From NCBI GenBank assembly GCA_015152515.1, contig SUTV01000003.1:1-64000 (forward strand): 64,000 bases of DNA, read 5' to 3'. Within the stretch, counting starts at the first letter, position 1, and each line of letters opens with the position of its first letter. Shown here piece after piece: positions 34,438 to 43,627 of the stretch. Source of the DNA: Cyanobacteria bacterium SIG29. GTDB taxonomy: Bacteria > Cyanobacteriota > Vampirovibrionia > Gastranaerophilales > Gastranaerophilaceae. The notes beneath the pieces were generated by a model. It worked only from the letters and a program-made list of their open reading frames with translations, was not told the origin of the DNA and made no database searches. The position numbers and the translations under genes were made by a program.

Positions 34438-35244
34438 ATGACACAACTTAACAACAAAGCGAACTTAATAAGTATTCCATTACTACTTTTAGTTCTATTA
34501 GCATTTTTTATTGTATTTTGCAATCCTTTTGTTATGGTCGGACCTGGAGAAAGAGGCATTAAAATAAGATTAGGTGAAGTTCAACAAGAAAGCTACGGCG
34601 AAGGCTTGCACATAATCTTCCCCTTTATCCACCAATTCAAGACAATGGATGTAAAAACTCAAAAAAATACATATACAACTGCGGTTTATACAAAAGACAT
34701 TCAACAAGCAAAAATAACTTATGTAATTAACTATAATGTGCAACCTGAAAATGTAAACAAACTATTTCAAGAAGTTGGTTTAGATTATTCAAGCAAAATT
34801 CTTATGCCAGTAGTTGAAGGCACTATCAAAGATATTATTGGTAAATGGAACGCACAAGATTTAATTGCAAACAGAGAAAAAGCGACTGGAGATATATTAT
34901 TCAAACTTCAAACTCAATTATCAGACAATTATCTAAACATTACAGATTTTCAAATGGTTGAGATTAATTATTCAGAAGTGTTTGAAAGAGCAATTGAAAG
35001 CAAAGTAACAGCTGAACAAGAAGCATTAAAAGCAAAAAATAAAACTGTTCAAGTTGAAGAAGAAGCAAAACAAAAAGTTATTGCTGCAGAAGCTGAAGCA
35101 AAATCAATGTCAATAAGAGCACAAGCTTTAAGTCAAAACAAATCATTAGTAGAATATGAAGCAGTACAAAAATGGGATGGAAAAATGCCTCAATATATGA
35201 TGGGAAATTCAGTTCCATTTATAAATATTCAAAGTAAAAAATAA
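34438..35244 (+). CDS. SPFH/prohibitin-family membrane protein
   Basis: 268 residues, AGGAG before ATG. N-terminal membrane anchor (residues 11-32), then an SPFH domain (VGPGERGIKIRLGEV to about 200) and a coiled coil rich in Ala/Glu/Lys (EEEAKQKVIAAEAEAKS). It is most like prohibitin/HflC-type proteins, which form large ring or cage assemblies that organise membranes and restrain FtsH-type proteases. No hflK or ftsH is adjacent, only a small membrane protein upstream. Followed by a terminator. Confidence 0.9.
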   Translation: MTQLNNKANLISIPLLLLVLLAFFIVFCNPFVMVGPGERGIKIRLGEVQQESYGEGLHIIFPFIHQFKTMDVKTQKNTYTTAVYTKDIQQAKITYVINYNVQPENVNKLFQEVGLDYSSKILMPVVEGTIKDIIGKWNAQDLIANREKATGDILFKLQTQLSDNYLNITDFQMVEINYSEVFERAIESKVTAEQEALKAKNKTVQVEEEAKQKVIAAEAEAKSMSIRAQALSQNKSLVEYEAVQKWDGKMPQYMMGNSVPFINIQSKK

Positions 35245-35250
35245 GAAAAT

Positions 35251-35283
35251 AAAAAGCCTCTTTTAAAAAGAGGCTTTTTTAAT
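35251..35283. terminator. Intrinsic terminator (bidirectional)
   Basis: AAAAAGCCTCTTT pairs with AAAGAGGCTTTTT. It lies between the SPFH gene and tRNA-Lys, which is on the opposite strand, and can serve both. Confidence 0.87.
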
Positions 35284-35290
35284 AAACTTT

Positions 35291-35363
<73 letters not shown>

Positions 35364-35374
35364 ATTTCGATTTG

Positions 35375-35403
35375 ATTATAATACAAAAAATTTTTTCATA
35401 CAA
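35375..35403 (-). promoter_or_regulatory. Promoter of tRNA-Lys
   Basis: Minus strand TTGTAT (35403-35398), 17 bases, TATAAT (35380-35375), ending 12 bases before the tRNA. Confidence 0.75.
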
Positions 35404-35417
35404 TCTTTGTTTTATTA

Positions 35418-35446
35418 TTGCAATCAGAAAACGATTATTATATAAT
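35418..35446 (+). promoter_or_regulatory. Promoter of SLH gene B
   Basis: TTGCAA (35418-35423), 17 bases, TATAAT (35441-35446); back-to-back with the tRNA-Lys promoter. Confidence 0.75.
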
Positions 35447-35491
35447 CCAGTTAAACAGTTTAGATTTTTATTTTACAAGTGGAGAAAAAAA

Positions 35492-36751
35492 ATGAAAAAA
35501 ATTTTAGCTATGTTTGCTGTATTTTTCATGTTAGTTTCTTTCAATGCTGCAAATGCTGACGTTTATAAAGATGTTCCAGCAGATTATTGGGCTAACAAAG
35601 AAATCACAGCAGTTGTAAACGATGGCATCCTTTCTTTGGATAAAAAATCTTTTTATCCTGAAAAAGATGTTACAAGATCAGATTTCAACACAGCTCTTTT
35701 AAAAACATTAGGTCATAGAACAGCTACTATTTCTGAAGAAAATCCATTCTCTGATGTATGTTCACAAAGAGCAGATTATGGTGACATTTTATTATCTTCT
35801 AAATTAGGTTTAATTTATGGTTACAACGATGGTACATTCAAACCTGATAGAATTATGACAAAAGCAGAAGCTGCTTCTGTAATCAGCCATATTACAAAAG
35901 ATTATAAAGGTAATGTAAAAGCATTAGACCCATATACAGATAAAGCTGATATTCCATCATGGGCTACACGTCAATATGCAAAAACTATTGACCTTGGCGT
36001 ATATGTAAATTACCCAGATCCTGATGAATTATTACCAAATAAAAACTTAAACAGAGCTGAAGCTGCTGTTTTATTACACAAATTAAAACAACAAATCGGT
36101 ACTGTTAAAGAACAATATGTAAGCAAAGAAACTCTTCTTTCTACTGAACACTTAGATGTTACAGACAAAGCTGAAGTTGATACAGTTAAAGTTACAAGCG
36201 CTAACAAAATTGTTCTAGCTAAAAACATCATTAAAGGTTATTTCTATACATACTTCTCTTCTAAAGATGCTCAAGTAGGCGATGAAGTTATCTTTACAGC
36301 TAAAAAAGACATCTATACAGAAGAAGGCACATTAGTAATTCCTGCATCTACAACAATGAAAGCTAGAATTACATCAATCGAACCTAAAAAATGGTGGAAC
36401 AAAAACGATAAAGTTACTGTAGAATTTGAAACAATGACTTTACCAAACGGCGTAACAGTTCCATTCCAAGCAAAAGTTTTAAACAACAACGGTGTTTTAA
36501 CTGAAAACAGATGGGCAAAACCAGTTGGCTATACTTTTGGTGGTGCTGTAGTTGGTATGGGCGCTGGTATCGGTATTGCAAATATGAGAGGTCATGATGA
36601 TAGCACAGACTCTGGTATTGCAATCGGTGCTCCTGTTGGTGCTGGTGTTGGTTTATTAACAGGTTTAGCAACAAAAGGTAGAACATACAAAGCTAACGAT
36701 GGCGACTATGTTTGGTTAGAACTAACTCAAGATTTAGTAATTCCTAACTAA
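35492..36751 (+). CDS. Secreted three-SLH-domain envelope protein (paralogue B)
   Basis: 419 residues from ATG 35492 (GTGGAG upstream, signal peptide MKKILAMFAVFFMLVSFNAA); the frame is open to 35372 but that would pass through the promoter. Three SLH domains (residues 23-205: DVPADYWANKEITAVV, GLIYGYNDGTFKPDRIMTK, NKNLNRAEAAVLLHKL), then the same beta domain (GTLVIPASTTMKARI) and Gly-rich segment (GGAVVGMGAGIGIA) as paralogue A. The linker is shorter, without the Glu/Pro stretch. Likely an abundant envelope tether; codon use is regular, and promoter and terminator are strong. Confidence 0.87.
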   Translation: MKKILAMFAVFFMLVSFNAANADVYKDVPADYWANKEITAVVNDGILSLDKKSFYPEKDVTRSDFNTALLKTLGHRTATISEENPFSDVCSQRADYGDILLSSKLGLIYGYNDGTFKPDRIMTKAEAASVISHITKDYKGNVKALDPYTDKADIPSWATRQYAKTIDLGVYVNYPDPDELLPNKNLNRAEAAVLLHKLKQQIGTVKEQYVSKETLLSTEHLDVTDKAEVDTVKVTSANKIVLAKNIIKGYFYTYFSSKDAQVGDEVIFTAKKDIYTEEGTLVIPASTTMKARITSIEPKKWWNKNDKVTVEFETMTLPNGVTVPFQAKVLNNNGVLTENRWAKPVGYTFGGAVVGMGAGIGIANMRGHDDSTDSGIAIGAPVGAGVGLLTGLATKGRTYKANDGDYVWLELTQDLVIPN

Positions 36752-36770
36752 TCCAAGTCAAACAAAAATT

Positions 36771-36804
36771 AAAAGCCTCTTGATTCAATCAGGGGGCTTT
36801 TTTT
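36771..36804 (+). terminator. Intrinsic terminator
   Basis: AAAGCCTCTTGAT pairs with ATCAGGGGGCTTT (with wobble pairs), then a T-run; ends SLH gene B. Confidence 0.8.
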
Positions 36805-36811
36805 CATGGGG

Positions 36812-36840
36812 TTGAAATCTTTTTTTGTTCTTGTTATATT
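36812..36840 (+). promoter_or_regulatory. Promoter of rpsU
   Basis: TTGAAA (36812-36817), 17 bases, TATATT (36835-36840). Confidence 0.7.
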
Positions 36841-36885
36841 TCTATCATAAAGATAATTAAAATTAATGAAGGTGGTGAAAAGCTA

Positions 36886-37059
36886 ATGCCAGAAGTAAGA
36901 GTAGGAGATAACGAAAGTATCGAAAGCGCTTTAAAAAGATTTAAAAAGAAAATCCAAAAAGCAGGTATCCTTTCTGAAATTAAACGTCGTGAACGTTACG
37001 AAAAACCTAGCATTAAGAAAAAACGCAAATCTGAAGCAGCACGCAAAAGACGCGTTTAG
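36886..37059 (+). CDS. rpsU: 30S ribosomal protein S21
   Basis: 57 residues, GAAGGTGGTG before ATG. Sequence [19 protein letters not shown], then basic [10 protein letters not shown] and a terminal [13 protein letters not shown] tail: unmistakable bS21. It joins the small subunit near the anti-Shine-Dalgarno region. Monocistronic here, with its own promoter and terminator, rather than in the rpsU-dnaG-rpoD operon of E. coli. Confidence 0.97.
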   Translation: MPEVRVGDNESIESALKRFKKKIQKAGILSEIKRRERYEKPSIKKKRKSEAARKRRV

Positions 37060-37068
37060 AATAAATTT

Positions 37069-37096
37069 AAAAGGAGCTTAATAGCTCCTTTTTTTA
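37069..37096. terminator. Intrinsic terminator (bidirectional)
   Basis: AAAAGGAGCT pairs with AGCTCCTTTT around TAAT, followed by T-run; between rpsU and the convergent repeat gene. Confidence 0.88.
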
Positions 37097-37099
37097 ATA

Positions 37100-38542
37100 C
37101 TAATTTTGTTTAAATAAACCGTAAATATTCATAAAATTTTTAAATCTAGATACCATTGATGGATTAACATCACGGCTTATTGTTGTATTTGTTTCAACTC
37201 CAACAGGTTTTACAGTACTTGGTGAAGTTCTCCAAAATGGAGTAGCCGTTGTATCATCAATATTAATTATTTTTCCATCCGGTGTTATAATCTGTTTTTT
37301 CTTAGAAGCAGATGTTTTTAAACGACCTTCTGGCTTTACTTCAGGTTCAACTGCTGGTTTTGGAGCAGGTTTTACTTCTGGATTCACTGTTTGCTCAACT
37401 ACTGGTTGCACTTCAGGTTCAACAGTTGGTTTCACAGCAGGTTTCACTTCTGGATTTACTGTTTGTTCAACTACCGGTTGTGTTTCGGATTCAACTACTG
37501 TAGTTGTTTCTGATTTAGCTTTTGGTTTAACAGCTGGTTGTGCCTCAGCTTCAACTGTTGGTTTAGCTTCAGATTTTGGTTTTGATTTTTTTATTGATTT
37601 TATTTTCTTTTTAGCACCTGGTTTTGTTTCTATTTTTCTTTTTGGCGGAGCAATCGGTTGCGCTTCAGGTTCAACTACAGAAGCTGTTTCAGGTTTTACT
37701 TCTGGTTGAACAGCCGGTTGTGTTTCAGATTTAACAGCCGGTTTTGCCTCAGCTTCAACTGCTGGTTTTGGAGCAGGTTTTACTTCTGGATTCACTGTTT
37801 GTTCAACCACAGGTTGCACTTCAGGTTCAACAGTTGGTTTTGCTTCAGATTTAACAACTGGTTTTGCTTCAGGTTCAACTGTTGGTTTAACAGCCTTTTT
37901 CTTTAATGCAGGAAACCAACCAGAAACTTTTGTACCTATAGAAGAAAAACTATTTGCTATATTTTTAGGAGCAGATGTCACACATTTTGCACTTGCTTTT
38001 AAAGCAGACATTCCTTCAACATTAACTCCATTAGCTTTTAAAGCAGATTTTGCACCAGCAACAGAAGCACCAACTGCGAAAGTACCTGTGCCCATTTGTT
38101 GCCAAGCTTGTTTTGCTTGGTCATCTGTTGTTGCTTTTGCTTGTTTATAAATACCTTTTCCTATTTGGATACCGCCACCAATCAAGCCAGCAGCAACCAT
38201 AACAGGAGCAGCAGCACCACCAGTCACAGCAATTAAAGCAGCACTCGCCGCAACTGCCACAGCTGTTATTGCCATATTTTTTGGCGATGCAAATATATTT
38301 TTTATTGGAGCAATAAGCCCTTTTCCGAAATTGACAACTTTTTCTTTAAAGCTTATTTTACCATCATCTGATGAATTTTTATTTTGCACATTATTAGCTT
38401 CAACTGGTGTTTTTGCATAAGTGTCTTTTGATTCACCAGCCAAAACAGAATATCCAAACGCTTTTCTTTCTGCTTGAACGCCCTTCATTCTTTGCAAAAT
38501 AGCTTCTTTGTTATTCATTAAATTATAATCTGAAAAAGGCAT
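37100..38542 (-). CDS. Pro/Val/Glu/Lys-repeat protein with Gly/Ala hydrophobic region
   Basis: 480 residues. Residues 1-85 are polar, 86-130 are hydrophobic Ala/Gly-rich (AITAVAVAASAALIAVTGGA, then GLIGGGIQIGKGIY), perhaps a hairpin in the membrane. Residues 218-425 are degenerate repeats of x-Pro-Glu-Val/Ala-Lys/Gln-Pro-x-Val (EPEVQPVVEQTVNPEVKP), an extended, periplasm- or wall-spanning type of sequence, as in TonB-like linkers. The C-terminus is basic with TPDGKIINIDDTTATPFW. No signal peptide. Function unknown; an envelope-spanning or adhesin-like role is only a guess. Confidence 0.72.
   Translation of the reverse strand: MPFSDYNLMNNKEAILQRMKGVQAERKAFGYSVLAGESKDTYAKTPVEANNVQNKNSSDDGKISFKEKVVNFGKGLIAPIKNIFASPKNMAITAVAVAASAALIAVTGGAAAPVMVAAGLIGGGIQIGKGIYKQAKATTDDQAKQAWQQMGTGTFAVGASVAGAKSALKANGVNVEGMSALKASAKCVTSAPKNIANSFSSIGTKVSGWFPALKKKAVKPTVEPEAKPVVKSEAKPTVEPEVQPVVEQTVNPEVKPAPKPAVEAEAKPAVKSETQPAVQPEVKPETASVVEPEAQPIAPPKRKIETKPGAKKKIKSIKKSKPKSEAKPTVEAEAQPAVKPKAKSETTTVVESETQPVVEQTVNPEVKPAVKPTVEPEVQPVVEQTVNPEVKPAPKPAVEPEVKPEGRLKTSASKKKQIITPDGKIINIDDTTATPFWRTSPSTVKPVGVETNTTISRDVNPSMVSRFKNFMNIYGLFKQN
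37340..37900 (-). repeat. Direct repeats encoding the Pro-Glu-Val-Lys-Pro segment
   Basis: A stretch of about 80 bases near 37350 recurs near 37758 almost unchanged (both include GGTTTTGGAGCAGGTTTTAC), with many shorter copies between. Copy number is likely to vary between strains. Confidence 0.75.
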
Positions 38543-38674
38543 AAAAATCCTCGCAATTTTTACTATATTAAAATAAAGGATTTTTAACTAAAAAAATTGA
38601 CTTTTTGAAGCATATTTATACAATTTATTTACTTTTTTGTTGCGTGCATATATCTGATTTAGTAAAATATACTT

Positions 38675-40141
38675 ATGAATTCAAAGACAATAATCACCAT
38701 AATAACGACTTTAATATATGCGCTAATAACATTAATAGCCGTATTAAATCACGAAATATGGGCAGATGAAGCACAAGTTTGGCTATTATGTAAACACTTA
38801 TCCATTCCAGAATTATTTACACACCTTCATAATGAAGGACATCCATCATTAATGTACTTAATAACTATGCCTTTTGCAAAAATATTTCCAGATATTATTG
38901 CTATGCAAATTATCTGTTGGTTTATAATGTGCATTAGCGTATTTGTACTATTTCAAAAGTCACCATTTCCATTAATAGTAAAATACGCAATTATTTCTAG
39001 TGCTGGATTTTTATATTTTTTCCCTGTTATAGCAAGAAGTTATTCTATAATTCCAATATTAGTATTTTTAACTGCAATTCTATATTCTAAAAGAAAAGAA
39101 AATCCAATTTTATATGCTACAATTCTTTTTTTACTAGCAAATACGCACATTATAATGCTTGGATTTGTTGGAATTCTAACTTTATTTCATATTATTGAAA
39201 ACATCAAAGAAAAAAGTTTTTCAAAAAAAAACATCATATCACTTGTTATTATGATATTAGGAATATTAGCTGTAATTTTCCAATTACACGATTCCATTTC
39301 AAGTAATTCTTGTATTAATACAAAAGGACAAGACATTATAGCTAATATTTTTAAAATAGTAACTCTATTTTTTGTAAATACATATAACTATCAAATAATT
39401 GCAACCGATACAATTCCAAATCCTATAATAGATTTATCAGCAATAATTTTATTAATTATAAGTTTTGTATTATTAACAATAAATTTATTTGTAAGCAATA
39501 AAAAATTATTTATTATTCTTCTTTTAAGTATTGGATTTCAATTTTCCATCTACATTTTTGCATACAATGCATACATTTATGTAACTAGAATTTTTTCAGC
39601 ATACATTATTTTACTATTTTGTTTTTGGATTTTATACAAAGATAATTCTTTTAATGAAAACAACACAATTTCTAAAAAAAGAACAACTACAATTCTACTT
39701 TCTATATTTTTATTTTTAAGCACTTTTAATGGAATAAACTACTATATTCTAGATTTAAAAGGCAATTATAGTAGTGCTAAAGATACTGCAAATTTTATAA
39801 GAAAAAATATAGATATTAATTCTTCAATATTATTAATTAGAAACGAAGCATATTCTATTTCATTGGCTTACGAACTAGGTAATGATGCAAATCTATATTC
39901 AATTACAAGAGATAACCATTTAAAATATGTAACTTGGGATGAAAAAGTAAGCAAAAAAATGTCGTGCGAAGATTGGTTAGAATATTGCAAAAAAATATCT
40001 AATAATTATGAAAATATCTATATTATAAGTACCAAAAGAACAATGAATGAAGAACTAGATAATGATTTTGAGCACATTTATACTGCACCAAAAACATTTG
40101 ATAGTGGCGAACAACACTTTATTCATCGCTACAAAAAATAA
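38675..40141 (+). CDS. GT-C-type membrane glycosyltransferase-like protein
   Basis: 488 residues with about 11 membrane segments. After the first helix comes IWADEAQVWLL, the acidic (D-E) loop motif of GT-C/PMT/ArnT-type enzymes that use polyprenyl-phosphate sugars, then NEGHPSLMYLI. The C-terminal 110 residues are soluble. No SD of note; the start is chosen at the first ATG. It probably adds a sugar to an envelope polymer or protein. No partner genes are adjacent; the acceptor is unknown. Confidence 0.8.
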   Translation: MNSKTIITIITTLIYALITLIAVLNHEIWADEAQVWLLCKHLSIPELFTHLHNEGHPSLMYLITMPFAKIFPDIIAMQIICWFIMCISVFVLFQKSPFPLIVKYAIISSAGFLYFFPVIARSYSIIPILVFLTAILYSKRKENPILYATILFLLANTHIIMLGFVGILTLFHIIENIKEKSFSKKNIISLVIMILGILAVIFQLHDSISSNSCINTKGQDIIANIFKIVTLFFVNTYNYQIIATDTIPNPIIDLSAIILLIISFVLLTINLFVSNKKLFIILLLSIGFQFSIYIFAYNAYIYVTRIFSAYIILLFCFWILYKDNSFNENNTISKKRTTTILLSIFLFLSTFNGINYYILDLKGNYSSAKDTANFIRKNIDINSSILLIRNEAYSISLAYELGNDANLYSITRDNHLKYVTWDEKVSKKMSCEDWLEYCKKISNNYENIYIISTKRTMNEELDNDFEHIYTAPKTFDSGEQHFIHRYKK

Positions 40142-40145
40142 TTAA

Positions 40146-40763
40146 TTAAATATGGTTTACAGTAAATTGAAGGAAATTACCAATCAAATTTTCATTCCAA
40201 ACTTGTACTTTATTAGGAACAGATAAAACACAAGGTGTAAAATTCCAAATATATTCAATTCCTGATTGAACAAGGAAATCAGTAACTTCTTGCGCAAATG
40301 TTCTTGGAACAGTTAAAATTGCTATTTTAACGTCATATTTTCCTACCATATGAGGAATTTCATTCAAATGATAAACTTCAACACCATTAACCTTTAACCC
40401 AATTTTTGAAGGAGCATTATCAAACAAAGCAGAAATCTTAAAACCATAAGCTTCAAAATTATCATATTTTGCAAGAGCCATACCTAAATTACCAGCACCA
40501 ACGATAAAAGCTCTTTTTACAGTTTTGAATTTTAAAGTTTCTTCGATTAAAATTTTTAATTCTTTAACTTTATAACCTACTTTACACTTTCCTTTGTAAT
40601 TTAAAAGTGCAATGTCTTTTCTAACCTGTGTATTATCAATATGCAGTAAATCAGCAATCTGCGGACTTGAAATATATTCAATGTCTTTTTCAATATAATC
40701 AGCCAAAATACTATGATACAAAGTTAATCTATTAATTACTTTATCCGAAAGAATTTCTACCAT
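40146..40763 (-). CDS. rex: Redox-sensing transcriptional repressor Rex
   Basis: 205 residues. N-terminal winged helix (residues 1-75: VINRLTLYHSILADYI, SSPQIADLLHIDNTQVRKD), then a Rossmann domain with FIVGAGNLGMALAKY near 86 and a C-terminal swapped helix. It senses NADH/NAD+ and represses fermentation genes. It lies just downstream of adhE, a classic Rex target, but an intrinsic terminator separates them. No clear TTGTGA-n8-type site was found upstream of adhE. Confidence 0.95.
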   Translation of the reverse strand: MVEILSDKVINRLTLYHSILADYIEKDIEYISSPQIADLLHIDNTQVRKDIALLNYKGKCKVGYKVKELKILIEETLKFKTVKRAFIVGAGNLGMALAKYDNFEAYGFKISALFDNAPSKIGLKVNGVEVYHLNEIPHMVGKYDVKIAILTVPRTFAQEVTDFLVQSGIEYIWNFTPCVLSVPNKVQVWNENLIGNFLQFTVNHI

Positions 40764-40776
40764 TTAATCAAAACCT

Positions 40777-40811
40777 CAAAAAAGAAGAGGAACGAGTTTT
40801 CGTTCCTCTTC
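40777..40811 (-). terminator. Terminator of adhE
   Basis: GAAGAGGAACGA (40784-40795) pairs perfectly with TCGTTCCTCTTC (40800-40811) around GTTT; on the minus strand a T-run follows. Lies between adhE and rex. Confidence 0.9.
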
Positions 40812-40824
40812 AACTTTTTTATAA

Positions 40825-43476
40825 CTACACTACACCGTTAAATGCATCAATGTAGATTTTCTTAATATCAGCTAAGAATGGATATACTGGATTTGCACCG
40901 GTACATTGGTCATCATAAGCCAATTCAACTAGCTCATCTAAATTGTCCATGAAAGTTTGTTCATCAACACCAAATTCTTTAATAGAATTTGGAAGATTAA
41001 TAGCTTTCATTAAACGATCAACAGAAGCTAATAACAATTCGACTTTTTCATCGTCATTTTTACCACCTAAACCAAGTTCATCAGCAATTTGACCAAATTT
41101 AATTTTAGCACATGGGAACTTGTATTGAGGGAAGGTTGCTTGTTTCTTAGGAGCATCAGAAGCATTATATTTCATAATTTGTCTGATTAATAATGCATTA
41201 GCTACACCGTGAGGAATGTGATACATTGCACCAAGTTTGTGAGCCATAGAGTGACATAAACCTAAGAATGAGTTAGAGAATGCCATACCAGCAATAGTTG
41301 CTGCATAGTGCATTTTTTCTCTAGCAATAGGATCGTTAGCACCTTCATTATATGATCTTTCTAAGTATTTGAAGATTAATTTAATAGCTTCTAATGCATT
41401 AGAATTTGTAAAGTTTGTAGCCATACAAGAAACATATGCTTCAATTGAGTGAACTAATGCGTCGATACCTGAAGCAGAAGTTAAACCTTTTGGCATACTA
41501 TCAACATAATTAGGGTCTACAATTGCCATATTAGGAGTTAAAGCATAATCTGCAATTGCGTATTTAACTTGAGTTTCATCATCAGTGATAATAGCAAATG
41601 GAGTTACTTCTGAACCTGTACCTGAAGTTGTAGGAATAGCAACCATAATTGCTTTTTTACCCAATTCAGGAATAGCACAAATTCTTTTTCTGATATCCAT
41701 AAATCTCATTGCAATATCTTCAAAATTTGTTTCTGGTTGTTCATACATTAACCACATAATTTTTGCTGCGTCCATTGGAGAACCACCACCTAAAGAAATA
41801 ATTACATCTGGTTCAAATGGTCTTAATACAGCCATTGCTTGATTAATTGTAGATAAAGTTGGATCTGGTTTTACATCAAAGAATACTTCGTGTTCAATAT
41901 CAATTTCATCTAAAACTTTAGTGATTTGTTCAACTGCGCCAGAATTAAATAAGAATCTATCTGTTACGATAAATGCACGTTTTTTACCTGCTAATTCACG
42001 AAGAGCTAAATCTGTAGCGCCTCTTTTAAAGTAAATTTTAGATGGAACCTTGAACCATAACATATTTTCTCTCCTTTCAGCAACGGTTTTGTAGTTCAAT
42101 AAATTTTCAACGCCTACGTTACCTGAAACAGCATTTTTGCCCCAAGAACCGCAGCCAAGAGTTAAAGATGGTTCTAACTTAAAGTTATATAAATCACCAA
42201 TACCACCTTGTGAAGATGGAGAGTTAATTAAAACTCTGCATGCTGGCATTTTTTCAGCATAATGATCAATTCTTGTTTTAGAACGTTCGTCTGTATAAAG
42301 AACTGCAGTATGGCCAGCACCACCTTTAGAAACTAATTGATATGCCATTTCAGCTGCTTCATCATAATCAGCTGCTCTGTACATAGATAAGATTGGAGAT
42401 AATTTTTCTCTTGAGAAAGGATCTTCCCAATCAACAACAGGTCTTTCTGCCAATAAAACTTTTGCATCAACTGGAGTTTCAAATCCTGCTAATTTAGCAA
42501 TTGTATGAGCAGTTTGACCAACAATATCTGGGTGAGCTGTACCACGTTTTGGATCGATAAATGGTAAATCAATCATTTTTTGTTGTTCAGCTTCATTTAC
42601 TAGATAAGCACCTCTGTATTCAAATTCTCTTTTAACTTCTTCATATACGCTATCAACAACGATAACTGATTGTTCAGAAGCACAAATCATACCATTATCA
42701 AATGTTTTAGACATAAGAATTGAAGATACAGCCATTTTAATATCTGCTGTTTCATCAATAACTGCTGATGTATTACCAGGACCAACACCTAATGCTGGAT
42801 TACCAGATGAATAAGCAGCTTTAACCATGCCAGGACCACCAGTAGCTAAAATACAATCAATAGAAGCTGATGTCATTAAACCATTAGTTAATTCTAATGA
42901 TGGAACGTCAATCCAACCAATAATACCTTCTGGAGCACCAGCTTTAACAGCTGCATCTAAAACCAATTTAGCAGCAGCAATTGTACATTTTTTTGCTCTT
43001 GGGTGTGGAGAGAATATAATACCATTTCTAGTTTTTAAAGCTAATAAAGCTTTAAAAATAGCAGTTGATGTTGGGTTTGTTGTTGGAATAACACCAGCAA
43101 TAACACCTAAAGGTTCTGCTACGATTTTAATACCATTTGGTTTATCTTCTCTAATAATACCGCATGTTTTAGCATTTTTATGTTTATTATAAATATATTC
43201 GGAAGCAAAGTGATTTTTAATAATTTTATCTTCTAATACACCCATGCCTGTTTCTTCTACAGCCATTCTAGCAAGAGGAATACGAGCTTTGTCTGCTGCT
43301 GTTGCTGCAGCTTTAAAAATAGCATCAACTTGTTCTTGAGTAAAAGCTTCATATTGTTTTTGAGCATTTTTAACTCTAGAAATCAATGCTTCTAATTGTT
43401 CCAATGTTTCTACAACACCAGAATTGTTGTAAGCCTTTTCCAAGTCTTCAATTTGTTTTGAACTTTTAGTTGTCAT
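40825..43476 (-). CDS. adhE: Bifunctional acetaldehyde-CoA / alcohol dehydrogenase
   Basis: 883 residues. N-terminal aldehyde dehydrogenase (1-440) with Cys in NGMICASEQS and EPLGVIAGVIPTTNPTS; C-terminal iron-dependent alcohol dehydrogenase (455-883) with GGGSPMDAAK, ATTSGTGSEVTPF-like IPTTSGTGSEV and His ligands in GLCHSMAHKLG and IPHGVANALL. It turns acetyl-CoA into ethanol using two NADH, and forms spirosomes. Length matches the family. It marks a fermentative metabolism; rex, its likely regulator, follows. Confidence 0.97.
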   Translation of the reverse strand: MTTKSSKQIEDLEKAYNNSGVVETLEQLEALISRVKNAQKQYEAFTQEQVDAIFKAAATAADKARIPLARMAVEETGMGVLEDKIIKNHFASEYIYNKHKNAKTCGIIREDKPNGIKIVAEPLGVIAGVIPTTNPTSTAIFKALLALKTRNGIIFSPHPRAKKCTIAAAKLVLDAAVKAGAPEGIIGWIDVPSLELTNGLMTSASIDCILATGGPGMVKAAYSSGNPALGVGPGNTSAVIDETADIKMAVSSILMSKTFDNGMICASEQSVIVVDSVYEEVKREFEYRGAYLVNEAEQQKMIDLPFIDPKRGTAHPDIVGQTAHTIAKLAGFETPVDAKVLLAERPVVDWEDPFSREKLSPILSMYRAADYDEAAEMAYQLVSKGGAGHTAVLYTDERSKTRIDHYAEKMPACRVLINSPSSQGGIGDLYNFKLEPSLTLGCGSWGKNAVSGNVGVENLLNYKTVAERRENMLWFKVPSKIYFKRGATDLALRELAGKKRAFIVTDRFLFNSGAVEQITKVLDEIDIEHEVFFDVKPDPTLSTINQAMAVLRPFEPDVIISLGGGSPMDAAKIMWLMYEQPETNFEDIAMRFMDIRKRICAIPELGKKAIMVAIPTTSGTGSEVTPFAIITDDETQVKYAIADYALTPNMAIVDPNYVDSMPKGLTSASGIDALVHSIEAYVSCMATNFTNSNALEAIKLIFKYLERSYNEGANDPIAREKMHYAATIAGMAFSNSFLGLCHSMAHKLGAMYHIPHGVANALLIRQIMKYNASDAPKKQATFPQYKFPCAKIKFGQIADELGLGGKNDDEKVELLLASVDRLMKAINLPNSIKEFGVDEQTFMDNLDELVELAYDDQCTGANPVYPFLADIKKIYIDAFNGVV

Positions 43477-43575
43477 AATGTTCGGCGTTCCTTTCGTGAA
43501 TAAAATCTCTATTTACAATAGACCATAAAATTGCATGAAAGTCAATTAAATCAGATATTAAAAATTTATAAAGAT

Positions 43576-43612
43576 AAGAGCCACCACATACAAAGATGTG
43601 ATGGCTCTTTCT
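43576..43612 (-). terminator. Likely terminator of the GH77 gene
   Basis: AAGAGCCA-CACAT pairs with ATGTG-TGGCTCTT (one mismatch); T-content follows on the minus strand but is not a clean run. Confidence 0.6.
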
Positions 43613-43627
43613 CTTAAATACTATAAT

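Noticed and set aside
35372-35491. N-terminal extension of SLH gene B
   Set aside because: It would translate the consensus promoter; ATG 35492 starts a good signal peptide.
37340-37900. CRISPR-like array
   Set aside because: The repeats are in frame, lie within one long coding region and have no uniform spacer length.
43477-43560. Rex operator upstream of adhE
   Set aside because: GTGAAT and ATTTAC flank a 9-base gap, but the TTGTGA-type half-sites and spacing of known Rex boxes are not met.
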